Assembly (NCBI RefSeq): GCF_001436375.1
Contig: NZ_AZGA01000011.1
Coordinates: 49,710-113,709 of the forward strand
Direction: 5' to 3'
DNA: 64,000 nt
Origin: Agrilactobacillus composti DSM 18527 = JCM 14202
GTDB taxonomy: Bacteria > Bacillota > Bacilli > Lactobacillales > Lactobacillaceae
Shown here: in pieces, positions 7,646 to 16,717 of the stretch
How the letters are laid out: each line of letters opens with the position of its first letter
Position numbering within the stretch: position 1 is the first letter of the stretch
Made by a program: the position numbers and the translations under genes
Notes under the pieces: model-generated
The model's database searches: none
What the model was told of the DNA's origin: nothing
What the model saw: only the letters and a program-made list of their open reading frames with translations

Positions 7646-8635
7646 TTATTTACGCGTTGGACGCTGTTGTTTACCAGCATTCCGACGGCGATTGCGTTCA
7701 TGGAGTTTTTCGAGAGATTCATTGGTATTGCTGGCAGTGGCCCCAGCGGCTGCGGTGCGCCCTAAATTGTTGATAACGTCCTTGGTAACAACCTCAACAA
7801 CAGGTTTTTTATCCAATTCGGCGTCAATGTTGCGCCGAATTCTAGGGGTCATGACATAGCTGACAATGATCTGTTGGATGACGAAAATAATACCACCCAC
7901 TAAGAAGTAAAGACCCAAGCCAGAAGGGGCAATAATGGCAATGACGAAGGTCGTCGCTGGACTGATCAAGGCCGTCATCCGCATCGCTTTCTTTTGCGCC
8001 TCTGGTACGGTTTGTAACATGATCCAACTTTGCAAGACGTATAATAAAGTGGCAATGATAGTAACGGCAATATTGGAAACACCTAAACTAATGCCAAGGA
8101 AATGGGCTGAAGAAATTTCTGGGGAATACATCACGGCTTGATAGATGGCAATCATAAATGGAAATTGAATAATTAAAGGCAAACAGCCGATACCGCCGGT
8201 TAAACTCAAATTGTTCTCCCGATAGACTTTCATTTGAAGTTGGGATAATTGGGTCTGGGCATCAGGAGTTTTATTTTCCCGCATGGCATTTTGAATCAAA
8301 GTCAATTGGGGTTGGACCCGTTGCATTTTTTCTTGCTGGGTCGTGGATTTATTAGATTGATACAGCATCAATGGTAAGATGGCTAAGCGCACGATGAAAG
8401 TGATGATTAAAATACCCCAACCATAACCACTGGGGCCACCAATCAAATCAGCAGTCCAATTGATCAAATGTTGCATTGGCAGGGCTAATACATTATAAAG
8501 TGTCCCGTAAATCATACCAGTAGGTGGTTTTTGCCCGGTACGGTAAACATTTTGAACATTACAACCACTTAAGACGGTCAATAAAACAACTGCCGTCAAA
8601 ACGAGTAGTATGTATTTGGTTTTTTTATTTTTCAT
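7646..8635 (-). CDS. yidC: Membrane protein insertase YidC (lipoprotein form)
   Basis: 329-residue YidC/Oxa1 family insertase that helps proteins enter and fold in the cytoplasmic membrane. It begins with a lipoprotein signal, hydrophobic core then LSGC at about residue 25. Five membrane segments follow, starting with WGILIITFIVRLAILPLML, which carries the conserved groove arginine. A cytoplasmic coiled stretch (QQEKMQRVQPQL...) lies between segments. The C-terminus is a long basic tail (HERNRRRNAGKQQRPTRK), which suggests the ribosome-binding YidC2 class found in Lactobacillales. It lies on the minus strand in a monocistronic setting, with acylphosphatase next upstream. Confidence 0.95.
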   Translation of the reverse strand: MKNKKTKYILLVLTAVVLLTVLSGCNVQNVYRTGQKPPTGMIYGTLYNVLALPMQHLINWTADLIGGPSGYGWGILIITFIVRLAILPLMLYQSNKSTTQQEKMQRVQPQLTLIQNAMRENKTPDAQTQLSQLQMKVYRENNLSLTGGIGCLPLIIQFPFMIAIYQAVMYSPEISSAHFLGISLGVSNIAVTIIATLLYVLQSWIMLQTVPEAQKKAMRMTALISPATTFVIAIIAPSGLGLYFLVGGIIFVIQQIIVSYVMTPRIRRNIDAELDKKPVVEVVTKDVINNLGRTAAAGATASNTNESLEKLHERNRRRNAGKQQRPTRK

Positions 8636-8704
8636 TTTCCGTTCCTTTCATAGATAGGTCCAAAAAATACTATACGTTATGGTAAGGGACATTTCAACTG
8701 ATTT

Positions 8705-8983
8705 TCAGCCAATTACGTTGAATTGCCCAAAATCGGGCAAAGGTCGTAGTTCCTGTTCCAATACTTTTTGCACCCGGGCATAAGGGGATGGACCTGCCTT
8801 GATAGCCGTGACAAAGGCTTGTAAATTGCGGGTTTCACCCACAGCTTGAATCGAAACACTGTTGTCGGAATTGTTTTTAACCGTACCTTTGATATTAAAC
8901 TTATTGGCCAGCATCACCGTGGTATAGCGAAAGCCCACACCTTGAACTCGGCCAAAGACAGTTAGAGAAACGCCTCTTTGCAT
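8705..8983 (-). CDS. acyP: Acylphosphatase
   Basis: 92-residue acylphosphatase, hydrolysing carboxyl-phosphate bonds in the cytoplasm. The signature GRVQGVGFRYTT supplies the phosphate-binding arginine, and GTVKNNSDNSV supplies the catalytic asparagine region. The start is taken as the ATG at 8983, about ten bases after AAGGAT. The ATG at 8995 would overlap that ribosome-binding site. It is divergent from the rRNA methyltransferase gene, an arrangement that recurs in lactobacilli. The physiological substrate is not known for most bacterial family members. Confidence 0.92.
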   Translation of the reverse strand: MQRGVSLTVFGRVQGVGFRYTTVMLANKFNIKGTVKNNSDNSVSIQAVGETRNLQAFVTAIKAGPSPYARVQKVLEQELRPLPDFGQFNVIG

Positions 8984-9008
8984 TTGTATACACATCCTTA
9001 TGAATTAT

Positions 9009-9017
9009 TGCTACAAT
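9009..9017 (+). promoter_or_regulatory. Extended -10 promoter of the TrmH-family gene
   Basis: TGC followed directly by TACAAT (9012-9017) forms an extended -10 element 38 bases before the start codon. Confidence 0.5.
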
Positions 9018-9055
9018 AGATATCATACTACGAACAGTTCAAAAAGGAGAACACT

Positions 9056-9814
9056 TTGAAAATTATTGATTCACCTAAAAATGATACAATTAAGAATATA
9101 ATCAAATTAAAGCAGACAAAATACCAAAAAAAAGAACGACTTTATCTCCTCGAAGGTCGTCATGAAATTACGGAGGCTATCAAGGCCCAAGCGCCGATTC
9201 AACAACTATTGGTGACCCAAACCACGTTAGATGCCAATCCAACTTTTCTTGGGGATTTTGAGACAATTCTAATTAGTGATGCGGTCAGCAAGCACTTAGC
9301 TGATACGAAGACCGATCAGGGTGTTTTTGCTGTATTACCAATTTTAACGCCAACTTTACCGACCACAATCAAGGGGGCTTGGTTATGGCTAGATGATTTG
9401 CAAGATCCCGGCAATGTGGGCACTTTGGTTCGGACAGCAGATGCGGCTGGTTTTACAGGGGTTATTTTTGGCTCAAATACGGTCTCGGCATATCATCCCA
9501 AGACGTTGCGGGGCATGCAGGGGAGTCAGTTCCATATTGCCCTGTACAAAGCCGATTTGATGGCAACTTTGTTAACTTTTAAGGCCCAAAACATTCCTAT
9601 CTATGGCACAGCTTTAGGGGACAATACAGTTAGTTTTCGCGATGTGGGGCCCGTCACTGATTTCGCCTTGGTCATTGGCAACGAAGGTAATGGGATGGCA
9701 CCAGACTTATTAAAAGCAACGATACAAAATTTATATATCCCAATTACGGGTGCGGCTGAATCTTTGAATGCTGCGGTAGCTGCTGGCATTTTAATGTTTC
9801 AATTACACCAATGA
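9056..9814 (+). CDS. TrmH/SpoU-family RNA 2'-O-methyltransferase
   Basis: 252-residue SPOUT methyltransferase acting on rRNA (YsgA-like). The N-terminal ~100 residues form the L30-like substrate-binding domain (YLLEGRHEITEAI). The C-terminal trefoil-knot domain contains the three SpoU motifs: DDLQDPGNVGTLVRTADAAG, LVIGNEGNG and PITGAAESLNAAVA, the last two forming the SAM-binding knot. The TTG start at 9056 follows AAAAGGAGA by five bases; no ATG fits better. The exact target nucleotide cannot be deduced. It sits alone between acyP (divergent) and the HD-domain gene, which has its own promoter. Confidence 0.92.
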   Translation: MKIIDSPKNDTIKNIIKLKQTKYQKKERLYLLEGRHEITEAIKAQAPIQQLLVTQTTLDANPTFLGDFETILISDAVSKHLADTKTDQGVFAVLPILTPTLPTTIKGAWLWLDDLQDPGNVGTLVRTADAAGFTGVIFGSNTVSAYHPKTLRGMQGSQFHIALYKADLMATLLTFKAQNIPIYGTALGDNTVSFRDVGPVTDFALVIGNEGNGMAPDLLKATIQNLYIPITGAAESLNAAVAAGILMFQLHQ

Positions 9815-9821
9815 TACCGCT

Positions 9822-9849
9822 TTGCTTTGGGGCTAAAACATGATATAAT
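9822..9849 (+). promoter_or_regulatory. Promoter of the HD-domain gene
   Basis: TTGCTT (9822-9827) and TATAAT (9844-9849) are spaced by 16 bp, with a TGA extended -10 just before the hexamer. Confidence 0.65.
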
Positions 9850-9893
9850 TTGGTTGCTCAAGGTTATGTGACTGTCAAAAAGGGAGTTTGTGA

Positions 9894-10397
9894 ATGTCAG
9901 AGAAAAGTTGGCAAAATGATTCTGAATATGTCGCATTGGTATCAGATCTACTGCAACGTGATGAGGTTTTAAAGTTGGCAGAGTTTACCCAGCATTATTA
10001 TTCTAACCGCTTAGAACACTCAATTCACGTATCATATCGAAGCTATTTATTAGGTAAGAAATTAAATTTAAACACTAGAGCACTTGCTCGAGCTGGGTTG
10101 TTACACGATTTGTTTTATTATGATTGGCGCAATACCAAATTTGATTTGGGGACACACGCCTATGTGCATCCCAGAATTGCTTTGCGTAACGCTGAAAAGT
10201 TAACAGATCTAACCCCAATGGAAAAAGATATTATCATCAAGCATATGTTTGGCGCGACTTTGGCTTTGCCAAAATACAAGGAAAGCTGGGTTGTGACCTT
10301 GGTTGATGATTACTGCGCGTTAGAAGAAGTTGGCGATCCATTGTATCATCGGGCTGCTGCTAAAATCAAACGCCGGTTTGGTGTCTCAATTTCATAA
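9894..10397 (+). CDS. HD-domain protein, putative phosphohydrolase
   Basis: 167-residue protein with the metal-dependent HD phosphohydrolase pattern: EHSIHVSYRSYLLG (first His, near residue 42), AGLLHDLFYYDW (the HD pair, near 75) and a downstream H/D-rich helix (IIKHMF; TLVDDYCAL with the final Asp). This would bind a divalent metal and hydrolyse a phosphate ester, but the substrate is unknown. Genes of this type commonly precede pheS or a TrmH-family gene in lactobacilli. The ATG at 9894 follows AAAGGGAG. No membrane segment is seen; the protein should be cytoplasmic. Confidence 0.85.
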   Translation: MSEKSWQNDSEYVALVSDLLQRDEVLKLAEFTQHYYSNRLEHSIHVSYRSYLLGKKLNLNTRALARAGLLHDLFYYDWRNTKFDLGTHAYVHPRIALRNAEKLTDLTPMEKDIIIKHMFGATLALPKYKESWVVTLVDDYCALEEVGDPLYHRAAAKIKRRFGVSIS

Positions 10398-10408
10398 GGT
10401 TTTACAGC

Positions 10409-10437
10409 AAAAAGGTTGCTATATGCAGCCTTTTTGT
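10409..10437 (+). terminator. Terminator of the HD-domain gene
   Basis: AAAAAGGTTGC (10409-10419) pairs with GCAGCCTTTTT (10425-10435), with one G-T wobble, and ends in a T-run. Confidence 0.8.
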
Positions 10438-10470
10438 TTATACTTATTTTTAATAAGTAGAGGTGAGAGC

Positions 10471-10839
10471 ATGGTTGAACAAACAAAGACTGAGCTGGCA
10501 GTACCCTGCCAAAGTGAACAATTTCAACTTTGTCCCAAGTTCACAAAGACCTTCTCCATTCTAGGCAAGAAATGGAACGGCCTAATTATTGATGTATTGT
10601 TAGAAAATGGGACGTTGCGTTTTAAGGATCTATCCAGTAACATTACGAAATGTAGTGATCGTGTTTTAGTAGAACGTTTGAAAGAATTAGAGGCTGAGCA
10701 TTTAGTTCAGCGGTTGACCCACTGTGATTCTGGGCTGATCGAATATCGCTTAACCGATAAGGGCCAAGCACTCGGACCTGTCATGGCGGCAATTCATCAG
10801 TGGTCAGATAATTTTATTGACGCTGCAGAATGTGAGTAG
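10471..10839 (+). CDS. HxlR-family winged-helix transcriptional regulator
   Basis: 122-residue MarR/HxlR-type DNA-binding protein. The signature runs from CPKFTKTFSILGKKWNGLII through FKDLSSNITKCSDRVLVERLKELE to YRLTDKGQALGPVM, which covers the recognition helix and wing. It has five cysteines, including the conserved N-terminal one in LCPKF, and several HxlR proteins sense thiol-reactive species through this residue. The ATG at 10471 follows AGAGGTGAGA. A longer frame beginning upstream overlaps the HD gene and lacks a ribosome-binding site. No neighbour suggests the target; pheST downstream has its own promoter and T-box. Confidence 0.9.
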   Translation: MVEQTKTELAVPCQSEQFQLCPKFTKTFSILGKKWNGLIIDVLLENGTLRFKDLSSNITKCSDRVLVERLKELEAEHLVQRLTHCDSGLIEYRLTDKGQALGPVMAAIHQWSDNFIDAAECE

Positions 10840-10843
10840 TGAT

Positions 10844-10871
10844 TTGACAAAAAATGGAATTGCGGTATCAT
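10844..10871 (+). promoter_or_regulatory. Promoter of the pheST T-box transcript
   Basis: TTGACA (10844-10849) and TATCAT (10866-10871) are spaced by 16 bp, immediately upstream of the T-box leader. Confidence 0.7.
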
Positions 10872-10879
10872 ATTTTTAT

Positions 10880-11112
10880 ATTGAAAGACGTTGAAGGAAA
10901 GTAGTACCAGTTGTAAGGGTTGATTAGAGAAGCTTCTTTTTTCTGAGATGAAGCCCAATTCTTATACTGGGAATTCACTTCCTGAGTCGGCACCTAAAAA
11001 GTGTTCCGGTTGAGTGGCCGTTAAACATGAAGTGTATAACGTATTTTTGCGTTGTAAATTAGGGTGGTACCGCGCGTAGACCTCGTCCCTTGCTGGATGG
11101 GGTCTTTTTTTG
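10880..11112 (+). ncRNA. Phenylalanine-specific T-box riboswitch
   Basis: Stem I carries AAGTA before CCAG and, on the 3' side, CTGG-GAA-TTC (TTC at 10974-10976), so the specifier codon is UUC, phenylalanine. The apical AGAGAAGC module lies between. The T-box TTAGGGTGGTACCGCG is at 11059-11074. The terminator pairs AGACCTCGTCCC with GGATGGGGTCT and ends in a T-run at 11105-11111. The specifier agrees with the downstream pheST genes. Confidence 0.93.
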
Positions 11113-11145
11113 TCTGGAAATAACAATATGGAAGGAACTTCAATT

Positions 11146-12192
11146 ATGAGCTTGAAAAGTGATTTAGAGCAGTTAAAAGAAAAGGGTTTAGCCCAAATTA
11201 AAACTGTGGATTCAACAAAAGTGTTAAATGATATCCGGGTTAGTTTGTTAGGTAAAAAAGGCCCAATCACCAATGTACTGCGGGGGATGAAAGACTTAAG
11301 CGCTGAAGAACGGCCGCAAGTGGGCAGTTTTGCTAATGAAGTTCGGGATAGTTTAACGGCAGCTATTGAAACTAAGAAACAAGAGCTACAAACGCAATTA
11401 TTAAACGAGCAATTAAGTGCTGAAACCATTGACGTCACGTTACCCGGCCGGCCGGTTGAAATTGGCACAAGTCATGTTTTGACGCAAGTTCAAAACGATA
11501 TTGAAGAATTATTCATTGGCATGGGCTACCAAGTCGTCGATGGCCCTGAAGTTGAAGAAGACCACTATAATTTCGAAATGATGAATATGCCTAAGGATCA
11601 CCCGGCTCGGGATATGCAGGATACTTTTTATATCACCAATGAAGTCTTAATGCGGACTCATACCTCGCCGGTACAGGCCCGGACATTAGAAAAACACGAT
11701 TTTAACCAAGGCCCTTTGAAGATGATCAGTCCCGGCCGGGTTTATCGGCGGGACACAGATGATGCCACGCATTCCCATCAATTCCATCAAATTGAAGGCT
11801 TGGTAGTGGATAAACACATTACTATGGCAGATTTAAAGGGAACACTAGAAGTTTTAGCAAAACATGTTTTTGGTGCTGATCGGAAAATTCGGCTGCGACC
11901 AAGTTATTTCCCGTTCACGGAGCCATCTGTTGAAGTTGATGTATCTTGCTTTAAGTGCGGTGGTAAAGGCTGTGCCGTTTGCAAATATACTGGCTGGATT
12001 GAAGTACTTGGTGCTGGGATGGTTCATCCCAATGTCATTGAAAATGCCGGGATTGATTCTAAAATCTATGGTGGCTTTGCCTTTGGGTTAGGCCCTGATC
12101 GCTTTGCCATGCTGAAGTATGGCATTGATGATATTCGGGAATTCTACTTAAACGATATTCGTTTCTTACATCAATTCAAAGTGGAGGATTAA
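11146..12192 (+). CDS. pheS: Phenylalanyl-tRNA synthetase alpha subunit
   Basis: 348-residue catalytic subunit of the (alpha-beta)2 class II synthetase that charges tRNA-Phe. The N-terminal coiled coil spans about residues 1-85. Class II motif 2 is visible as [19 protein letters not shown], and motif 3 near [18 protein letters not shown]. The start is the ATG at 11146, nine bases after GGAAGGA; a longer frame would begin inside the T-box terminator. Length is standard for the family. It is the first gene of pheST, six bases from pheT, and is controlled by the Phe-specific T-box. Confidence 0.97.
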   Translation: MSLKSDLEQLKEKGLAQIKTVDSTKVLNDIRVSLLGKKGPITNVLRGMKDLSAEERPQVGSFANEVRDSLTAAIETKKQELQTQLLNEQLSAETIDVTLPGRPVEIGTSHVLTQVQNDIEELFIGMGYQVVDGPEVEEDHYNFEMMNMPKDHPARDMQDTFYITNEVLMRTHTSPVQARTLEKHDFNQGPLKMISPGRVYRRDTDDATHSHQFHQIEGLVVDKHITMADLKGTLEVLAKHVFGADRKIRLRPSYFPFTEPSVEVDVSCFKCGGKGCAVCKYTGWIEVLGAGMVHPNVIENAGIDSKIYGGFAFGLGPDRFAMLKYGIDDIREFYLNDIRFLHQFKVED

Positions 12193-12198
12193 TTTTTC

Positions 12199-14616
12199 AT
12201 GAAGATTTCTTACAAATGGCTTCAAGAATATATTAACTTAAATGAAAATCCAGATGTTCTGGCTGATAAGGTTTCTTTAACCGGTATCGAAGTTGCGGGT
12301 GTGCGCTATCCGGACAAAGGATTAAAGAAGATTGTCGTTGGGCATGTCAATTCAATCGAACCGCACCCTGATTCTGATCATTTAAATATTTGCCAGGTCG
12401 AGGTTGGTGAAAGCGAACCCTATCAAATTGTCTGTGGGGCGCCCAATGTCGCAGCGGGCCAAGATGTTATCGTAGCCCTACCAGGCTCACGTATTGCCAA
12501 TAATGTCAAAATCAAGAAAAGTAAAATGCGGGGTGTAGAATCTAAAGGTATGATTTGTGCCTTACAAGAAATAGGTTTTCCTGACAATGTCGTGCCTAAA
12601 GAATATGCCAATGGTATCTATGTTTTCACTGAACCCGTTAAAGTTGGCGAGCCTGTTTTCAAGTATCTGGGGATGGATGATGCCATTTTAGATTTCGATA
12701 TTACGCCTAATCGTGCGGATACATTAGGAATGCACGGGACGGCTTGGGAAGTTGGGGCGATGTATCATGAAAAGCCAACTTTCAAACAACCTGAACTTAC
12801 CGAAACAAATACCAAAGCCCAAGATTTACTGAGGGTTTCCGTTGAGAATAAGGCTGTTGTGCCGGGTTATTATTTGCGGATCGTAGAAAACGTCCAAATT
12901 AAACCAAGTCCCATGTGGCTGCAGATTCACTTATGGAACGCAGGGATTCGGCCAATCAATAACGTGGTTGATATCACCAATTACATTATGCTTGCTTACG
13001 GACAGCCGATGCATGCCTTTGACTACGATAAATTGACCCGTAAAGAAATATTGGTTCGGGATGCTAAAGCTGGTGAAGTGATCACCTCTTTGGATGGGGA
13101 AGGCCATCAATTAGACCCTGAAGATATTGTCATTACCGATGGCGTAATTCCAACCGGCATTGCCGGGGTCATGGGGGGCTTAGATTCTGAAATCACTGCT
13201 AGCTCCAAGACCGTTGTTTTGGAAGCCGCTGTGTTTAATGGTACCCGGATCCGTAAAACGGCCCAACGTCATAATTTAAGAACAGATGCCTCTACCCGTT
13301 TTGAAAAAGGGATCGATACAGCTTCCGTGACCGATGCCCTCAATGCAGCTGCAAGTTTACTGGCGCAATTAGCTGACGGCGCTGTAGCTCAAGGCATTTT
13401 AGTAGGCAATGATATTCAGCCTAAAGACGCGGTCATTGCTATTCGCCTAGCGCGGATTAATCATATCTTAGGAACCGAATTAACTTTGCCGCAAGTTCAA
13501 GCCATTTTCGAAAATCTAGGTTTTGGCGTGACCATTTCAGATACAGATCTGATGACGGTTTCTGTGCCACCACGGCGTTGGGACATTAGTATCGAAGCTG
13601 ACTTGGTGGAAGAAGTGGCACGGATGTATGGCTATGACAACTTGCCTGCTACTTTGCCTAAGATTGCCATGACACCTGGTAAATTCAATCCACAACAGCG
13701 TTTCATTCGGCGCAGCAAAACATTGTTGCAAAGTGCGGGTTTATCGGAAGTTATTAGTTATGCTTTAACTACCAGAGCCAAAGCACAGCAATTTACCATG
13801 ACTGCGGACACGGCCCTTACAAAATTAGATTGGCCAATGACAGAAGATCATGCTTATTTACGCTTAAATCTAGTGAGTGGTTTATTGAATGATATTGCTT
13901 ATAATGTGGCCCGTAATCAAACTGATTTGGCTATTTACGAACAGGGTCGCGCCTTTACTAAAAAAGCGGGCCAAATTCGGCCAATTGAACGGGAATATTT
14001 AGCTGGTGCTGTAACTGGGTTAGTCAGTGGTGATAACTGGGCCCAAGGCAAACAAGTAGTGGACTTTTACTACCTCAAGGGTATTTTAGATACGTATTTA
14101 GCTGATCATGACTACACAGGGGACATTAGTTACGTTGCCAACACTGACCGGCCTGAATTACATCCTGGTCGTTGTGCAGATGTGTATGTGGGCGAGCAAT
14201 TTGTTGGTTTCATTGGCCAAGTTCATCCGGCTACTGCAAAGGCTTATGCTATTCCTGAAACTTATGTCTTCCAATTAGATTTATCCACGTTGTTAGCTTT
14301 GCCGACTACTACCTTAGTTTCCCAATCAGCGCCTAAATATCCGGCTACCAGTCGCGATATTGCCGTTTTATTACCAGATACGGTAACTAATGCGCAAGTT
14401 GAAGCCATTATTAAACGCCGGGGTGGGCAGCACTTACAAAATATCCACTTATTTGATGTTTATGCTGGCAAGAATATTGAAGCTGGCCATAAGTCCTTAG
14501 CTTATAGTTTGACCTTCCAAAATCCAGAAGCCACGTTGACTGAAAGTGAAATCAACGAACAAATGACGCATATCATTGCTTATTTAACTGAAACATTGCA
14601 TGCAGAAATTCGGTAA
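12199..14616 (+). CDS. pheT: Phenylalanyl-tRNA synthetase beta subunit
   Basis: 805-residue beta subunit. Domain order is typical: an EMAP-like tRNA-binding domain (about 40-150), B3/B4 editing domain that hydrolyses Tyr-tRNA-Phe (about 210-385, with RFEKGIDTA), B5 DNA-binding-like domain (about 405-475), the class II-like core, and a C-terminal anticodon-binding FDX-ACB domain (about 710-805, beginning SAPKYPATSRDIAVLL). Start ATG 12199 follows GTGGAGGA at the end of pheS. No frameshift or missing domain is visible. Confidence 0.97.
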   Translation: MKISYKWLQEYINLNENPDVLADKVSLTGIEVAGVRYPDKGLKKIVVGHVNSIEPHPDSDHLNICQVEVGESEPYQIVCGAPNVAAGQDVIVALPGSRIANNVKIKKSKMRGVESKGMICALQEIGFPDNVVPKEYANGIYVFTEPVKVGEPVFKYLGMDDAILDFDITPNRADTLGMHGTAWEVGAMYHEKPTFKQPELTETNTKAQDLLRVSVENKAVVPGYYLRIVENVQIKPSPMWLQIHLWNAGIRPINNVVDITNYIMLAYGQPMHAFDYDKLTRKEILVRDAKAGEVITSLDGEGHQLDPEDIVITDGVIPTGIAGVMGGLDSEITASSKTVVLEAAVFNGTRIRKTAQRHNLRTDASTRFEKGIDTASVTDALNAAASLLAQLADGAVAQGILVGNDIQPKDAVIAIRLARINHILGTELTLPQVQAIFENLGFGVTISDTDLMTVSVPPRRWDISIEADLVEEVARMYGYDNLPATLPKIAMTPGKFNPQQRFIRRSKTLLQSAGLSEVISYALTTRAKAQQFTMTADTALTKLDWPMTEDHAYLRLNLVSGLLNDIAYNVARNQTDLAIYEQGRAFTKKAGQIRPIEREYLAGAVTGLVSGDNWAQGKQVVDFYYLKGILDTYLADHDYTGDISYVANTDRPELHPGRCADVYVGEQFVGFIGQVHPATAKAYAIPETYVFQLDLSTLLALPTTTLVSQSAPKYPATSRDIAVLLPDTVTNAQVEAIIKRRGGQHLQNIHLFDVYAGKNIEAGHKSLAYSLTFQNPEATLTESEINEQMTHIIAYLTETLHAEIR

Positions 14617-14661
14617 TTTCTAATCAACAATTAATATCTAGTGCAAATTTTAGCTAAGTCT

Positions 14662-14669
14662 TGTATAAT
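14662..14669 (+). promoter_or_regulatory. Candidate -10 element of mltG
   Basis: TATAAT at 14664-14669 lies 33 bases before the mltG start; the -35 region is weak. Confidence 0.4.
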
Positions 14670-14701
14670 ATTCTAGATTAAGCATTTCAGGAGGGCTAAC
14701 T

Positions 14702-15847
14702 TTGCGTGAAGATAACAATAAAGATAATTCCAAGTCGGATTTAAAGGCTGCCGCGCAAAAGCGAAAGACGCAACGTCGGACCGAGAAAAAGGCTGCAAAT
14801 CGGATTGTCACATGGATCATCGGTGTATTAATTGTGTTGATTGTGATCTTAGGCTTTACGACGTACCACTATATCAGCAGTTCGCTGAAGCCTTTGAATC
14901 CCAGCAGTAAGGCACAAGTAACCGTTAAAATTCCAATCGGGTCGACCAATAAAGAGGTAGCCACAAGATTGGAAAATAAAAACGTCATTAAAAGTGCTAC
15001 GGTTTTTAACTATTATGTCAAAACCCACAATTTTTCCGATTTCCAAGCGGGAACTTACCTATTTTCACCTTCTCAAACCTTATCTCAGATCACCAGTGAA
15101 TTGCAACAGGGACCAGAGAAGAAGGTCATGGCTAAGGTGACCGTTAAAGAAGGGGTCACCATTGATCAAATTGGGGATGCCATTCAAAAAGAAACCAAGT
15201 TCAAGAAATCTGACTTTTTGAAGCTAATGAAAGATGAAAGTTACTTGAAGAAGCTACAAAAGAAATATCCAAAATTGTTAGATTCAACCATGGCAACTAA
15301 AAATGTGCGTTACCATTTAGAGGGCTATTTATTCCCGGCACGCTATGATATTTATCAAGGGGATACCTTGCGTACTTTAGTAGATGGCATGATTTTGAAG
15401 ATGAATCAAGTTATGACGCCTTATTACAGTAAAATTAGCAGCGATGATATGACCGTGCAAGAGACATTAACGCTGGCATCATTAGTAGAGCGCGAAGGGG
15501 TAACTAACACGGATCGTAAAAAGATTGCGGGTGTTTTCTTTAATCGTCTAGATATTGACATGCCAATTCAGTCCGATATTTCAGTCATGTACGCCTTGAA
15601 TACCCATAAGGAACATTTGACTAATAAAGATACCGCTGTGAAATCGCCTTATAATCTGTATAAAAATAAAGGTTATGGGCCCGGACCGTTCAACTCACCA
15701 AGTTTGCAATCTATTCAAGCTGTGTTGAATCCGGCTGATCGAAATCAGGATTATTTGTACTTTGTGGCTGATTTAAAGACTGGTAAGGTTTACTATAGTC
15801 ATACCTATGACCAGCATTTGACAACAAATTCATCACTGGATCAATAA
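14702..15847 (+). CDS. mltG: Endolytic murein transglycosylase MltG
   Basis: 381-residue YceG/MltG protein that cuts nascent glycan strands and limits their length. A cytoplasmic, highly charged N-terminus (about 1-33) is followed by one membrane segment (about 34-58, IVTWIIGVLIVLIVILGFTT) and an extracellular LysM-like then catalytic domain. The catalytic glutamate is in LTLASLVEREGV, and the downstream QSDISVMYAL and YNLYKNKGYGPGPFNSPS motifs are intact. TTG start at 14702 follows AGGAGGG by six bases. It is followed by a terminator and then greA, a pairing conserved in many lactobacilli. Confidence 0.95.
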   Translation: MREDNNKDNSKSDLKAAAQKRKTQRRTEKKAANRIVTWIIGVLIVLIVILGFTTYHYISSSLKPLNPSSKAQVTVKIPIGSTNKEVATRLENKNVIKSATVFNYYVKTHNFSDFQAGTYLFSPSQTLSQITSELQQGPEKKVMAKVTVKEGVTIDQIGDAIQKETKFKKSDFLKLMKDESYLKKLQKKYPKLLDSTMATKNVRYHLEGYLFPARYDIYQGDTLRTLVDGMILKMNQVMTPYYSKISSDDMTVQETLTLASLVEREGVTNTDRKKIAGVFFNRLDIDMPIQSDISVMYALNTHKEHLTNKDTAVKSPYNLYKNKGYGPGPFNSPSLQSIQAVLNPADRNQDYLYFVADLKTGKVYYSHTYDQHLTTNSSLDQ

Positions 15848-15874
15848 GCATTTTCAACACTTAAAGTGTCGATA

Positions 15875-15917
15875 CAAAAGGCTGAGGGCAATCTTATATT
15901 GTCCCAGCCTTTTGCAG
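15875..15917 (+). terminator. Terminator of mltG
   Basis: CAAAAGGCTG-AGGGCAAT pairs with ATTGTCCC-AGCCTTTTG across 15875-15915, a long near-perfect stem around a short loop. Confidence 0.8.
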
Positions 15918-15954
15918 TAGTCCAAATTTTCAATCAAGTTTACATTTAAAGTTA

Positions 15955-15983
15955 TTGACAAATAGTTTGTAAGTCCATAAGAT
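15955..15983 (+). promoter_or_regulatory. Promoter of greA
   Basis: TTGACA (15955-15960) and TAAGAT (15978-15983) are spaced by 17 bp, 59 bases before the greA start. Confidence 0.6.
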
Positions 15984-16042
15984 AGCTATTTGTAGTATCA
16001 TTTTTAATTTGTTAAATCAGAATCTATAATGAGGTGTATTAT

Positions 16043-16516
16043 ATGGCACAAAAGTCTTTTCCAATGACAGCAGAAGGTAAAGAAAAGCTGGAACAAGAAT
16101 TAGAAGATTTAAAAACTAAAAAACGACCAGAAGTCATTGAACGAATTAAAATCGCTCGCGGCTTTGGGGATCTATCTGAGAACTCTGAATATGAATCTGC
16201 CAAGGATGAACAAAGTGTGGTTGAATCAAGAATTTCGCAAGTTGAAGAGATGATTCGCTTTGCTGACGTTGTGGATGCCAATGATGTTGACGAAGATGAA
16301 GTATCCGTTGGCAAGAAGGTAACTTTCCTTGAAGATGGTGATGATGATCCTGAAACTTACCAAATTGTAGGGGCTGCTGAATCCGACCCCATCGCTGGGA
16401 AGATTTCTAACGAATCCCCAATCGCCCAAGGGTTACTCGGCCGGCATATGGGAGATAAAGTTCAAATCACTACCCCTGGTGGGAGTATGGATGTTACCAT
16501 TACCAAAGTTGAATAG
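16043..16516 (+). CDS. greA: Transcription elongation factor GreA
   Basis: 157-residue factor that rescues backtracked RNA polymerase by stimulating cleavage of the nascent transcript. The N-terminal coiled coil (about 1-75) bears the acidic tip within [16 protein letters not shown], and the C-terminal FKBP-like domain follows from about 80. The start is ATG 16043, six bases after GAGGTG; an upstream in-frame GTG overlaps that site. Length matches GreA exactly. Monocistronic, with its own promoter and terminator. Confidence 0.97.
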   Translation: MAQKSFPMTAEGKEKLEQELEDLKTKKRPEVIERIKIARGFGDLSENSEYESAKDEQSVVESRISQVEEMIRFADVVDANDVDEDEVSVGKKVTFLEDGDDDPETYQIVGAAESDPIAGKISNESPIAQGLLGRHMGDKVQITTPGGSMDVTITKVE

Positions 16517-16532
16517 TCTATATTAAAAATTA

Positions 16533-16577
16533 GAGATTGAGACAAAACAGTGTTTTGGACTCAATCTTATTTTTTTG
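16533..16577 (+). terminator. Terminator of greA
   Basis: AGATTGAG pairs with CTCAATCT, with an inner CAAAAC/GTTTTG helix, and a T-run follows from about 16571. Confidence 0.85.
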
Positions 16578-16664
16578 AGATCAGGTTAGGATTTATTACA
16601 AAATTTTCAGTCTTTAGCCCCAGGTAATATCCGTCGCAATTGGTTAGGGTAAATGAAGTAGGCT

Positions 16665-16673
16665 TGCTATAAT
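16665..16673 (+). promoter_or_regulatory. Extended -10 promoter of liaFSR
   Basis: TGC directly before TATAAT (16668-16673) is an extended -10 element, 45 bases before the liaF start; the -35 region is poor. No LiaR operator could be confirmed by eye. Confidence 0.55.
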
Positions 16674-16717
16674 ATAGGCATAAGCTATTTAGAAATTTTT
16701 TTAAGGGAGTATTTTTT

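Noticed and set aside
10962..11468. 168-codon open frame on the minus strand
   Set aside because: It covers the Phe T-box and the start of pheS in antisense; codon pattern and lack of a ribosome-binding site mark it as a shadow.
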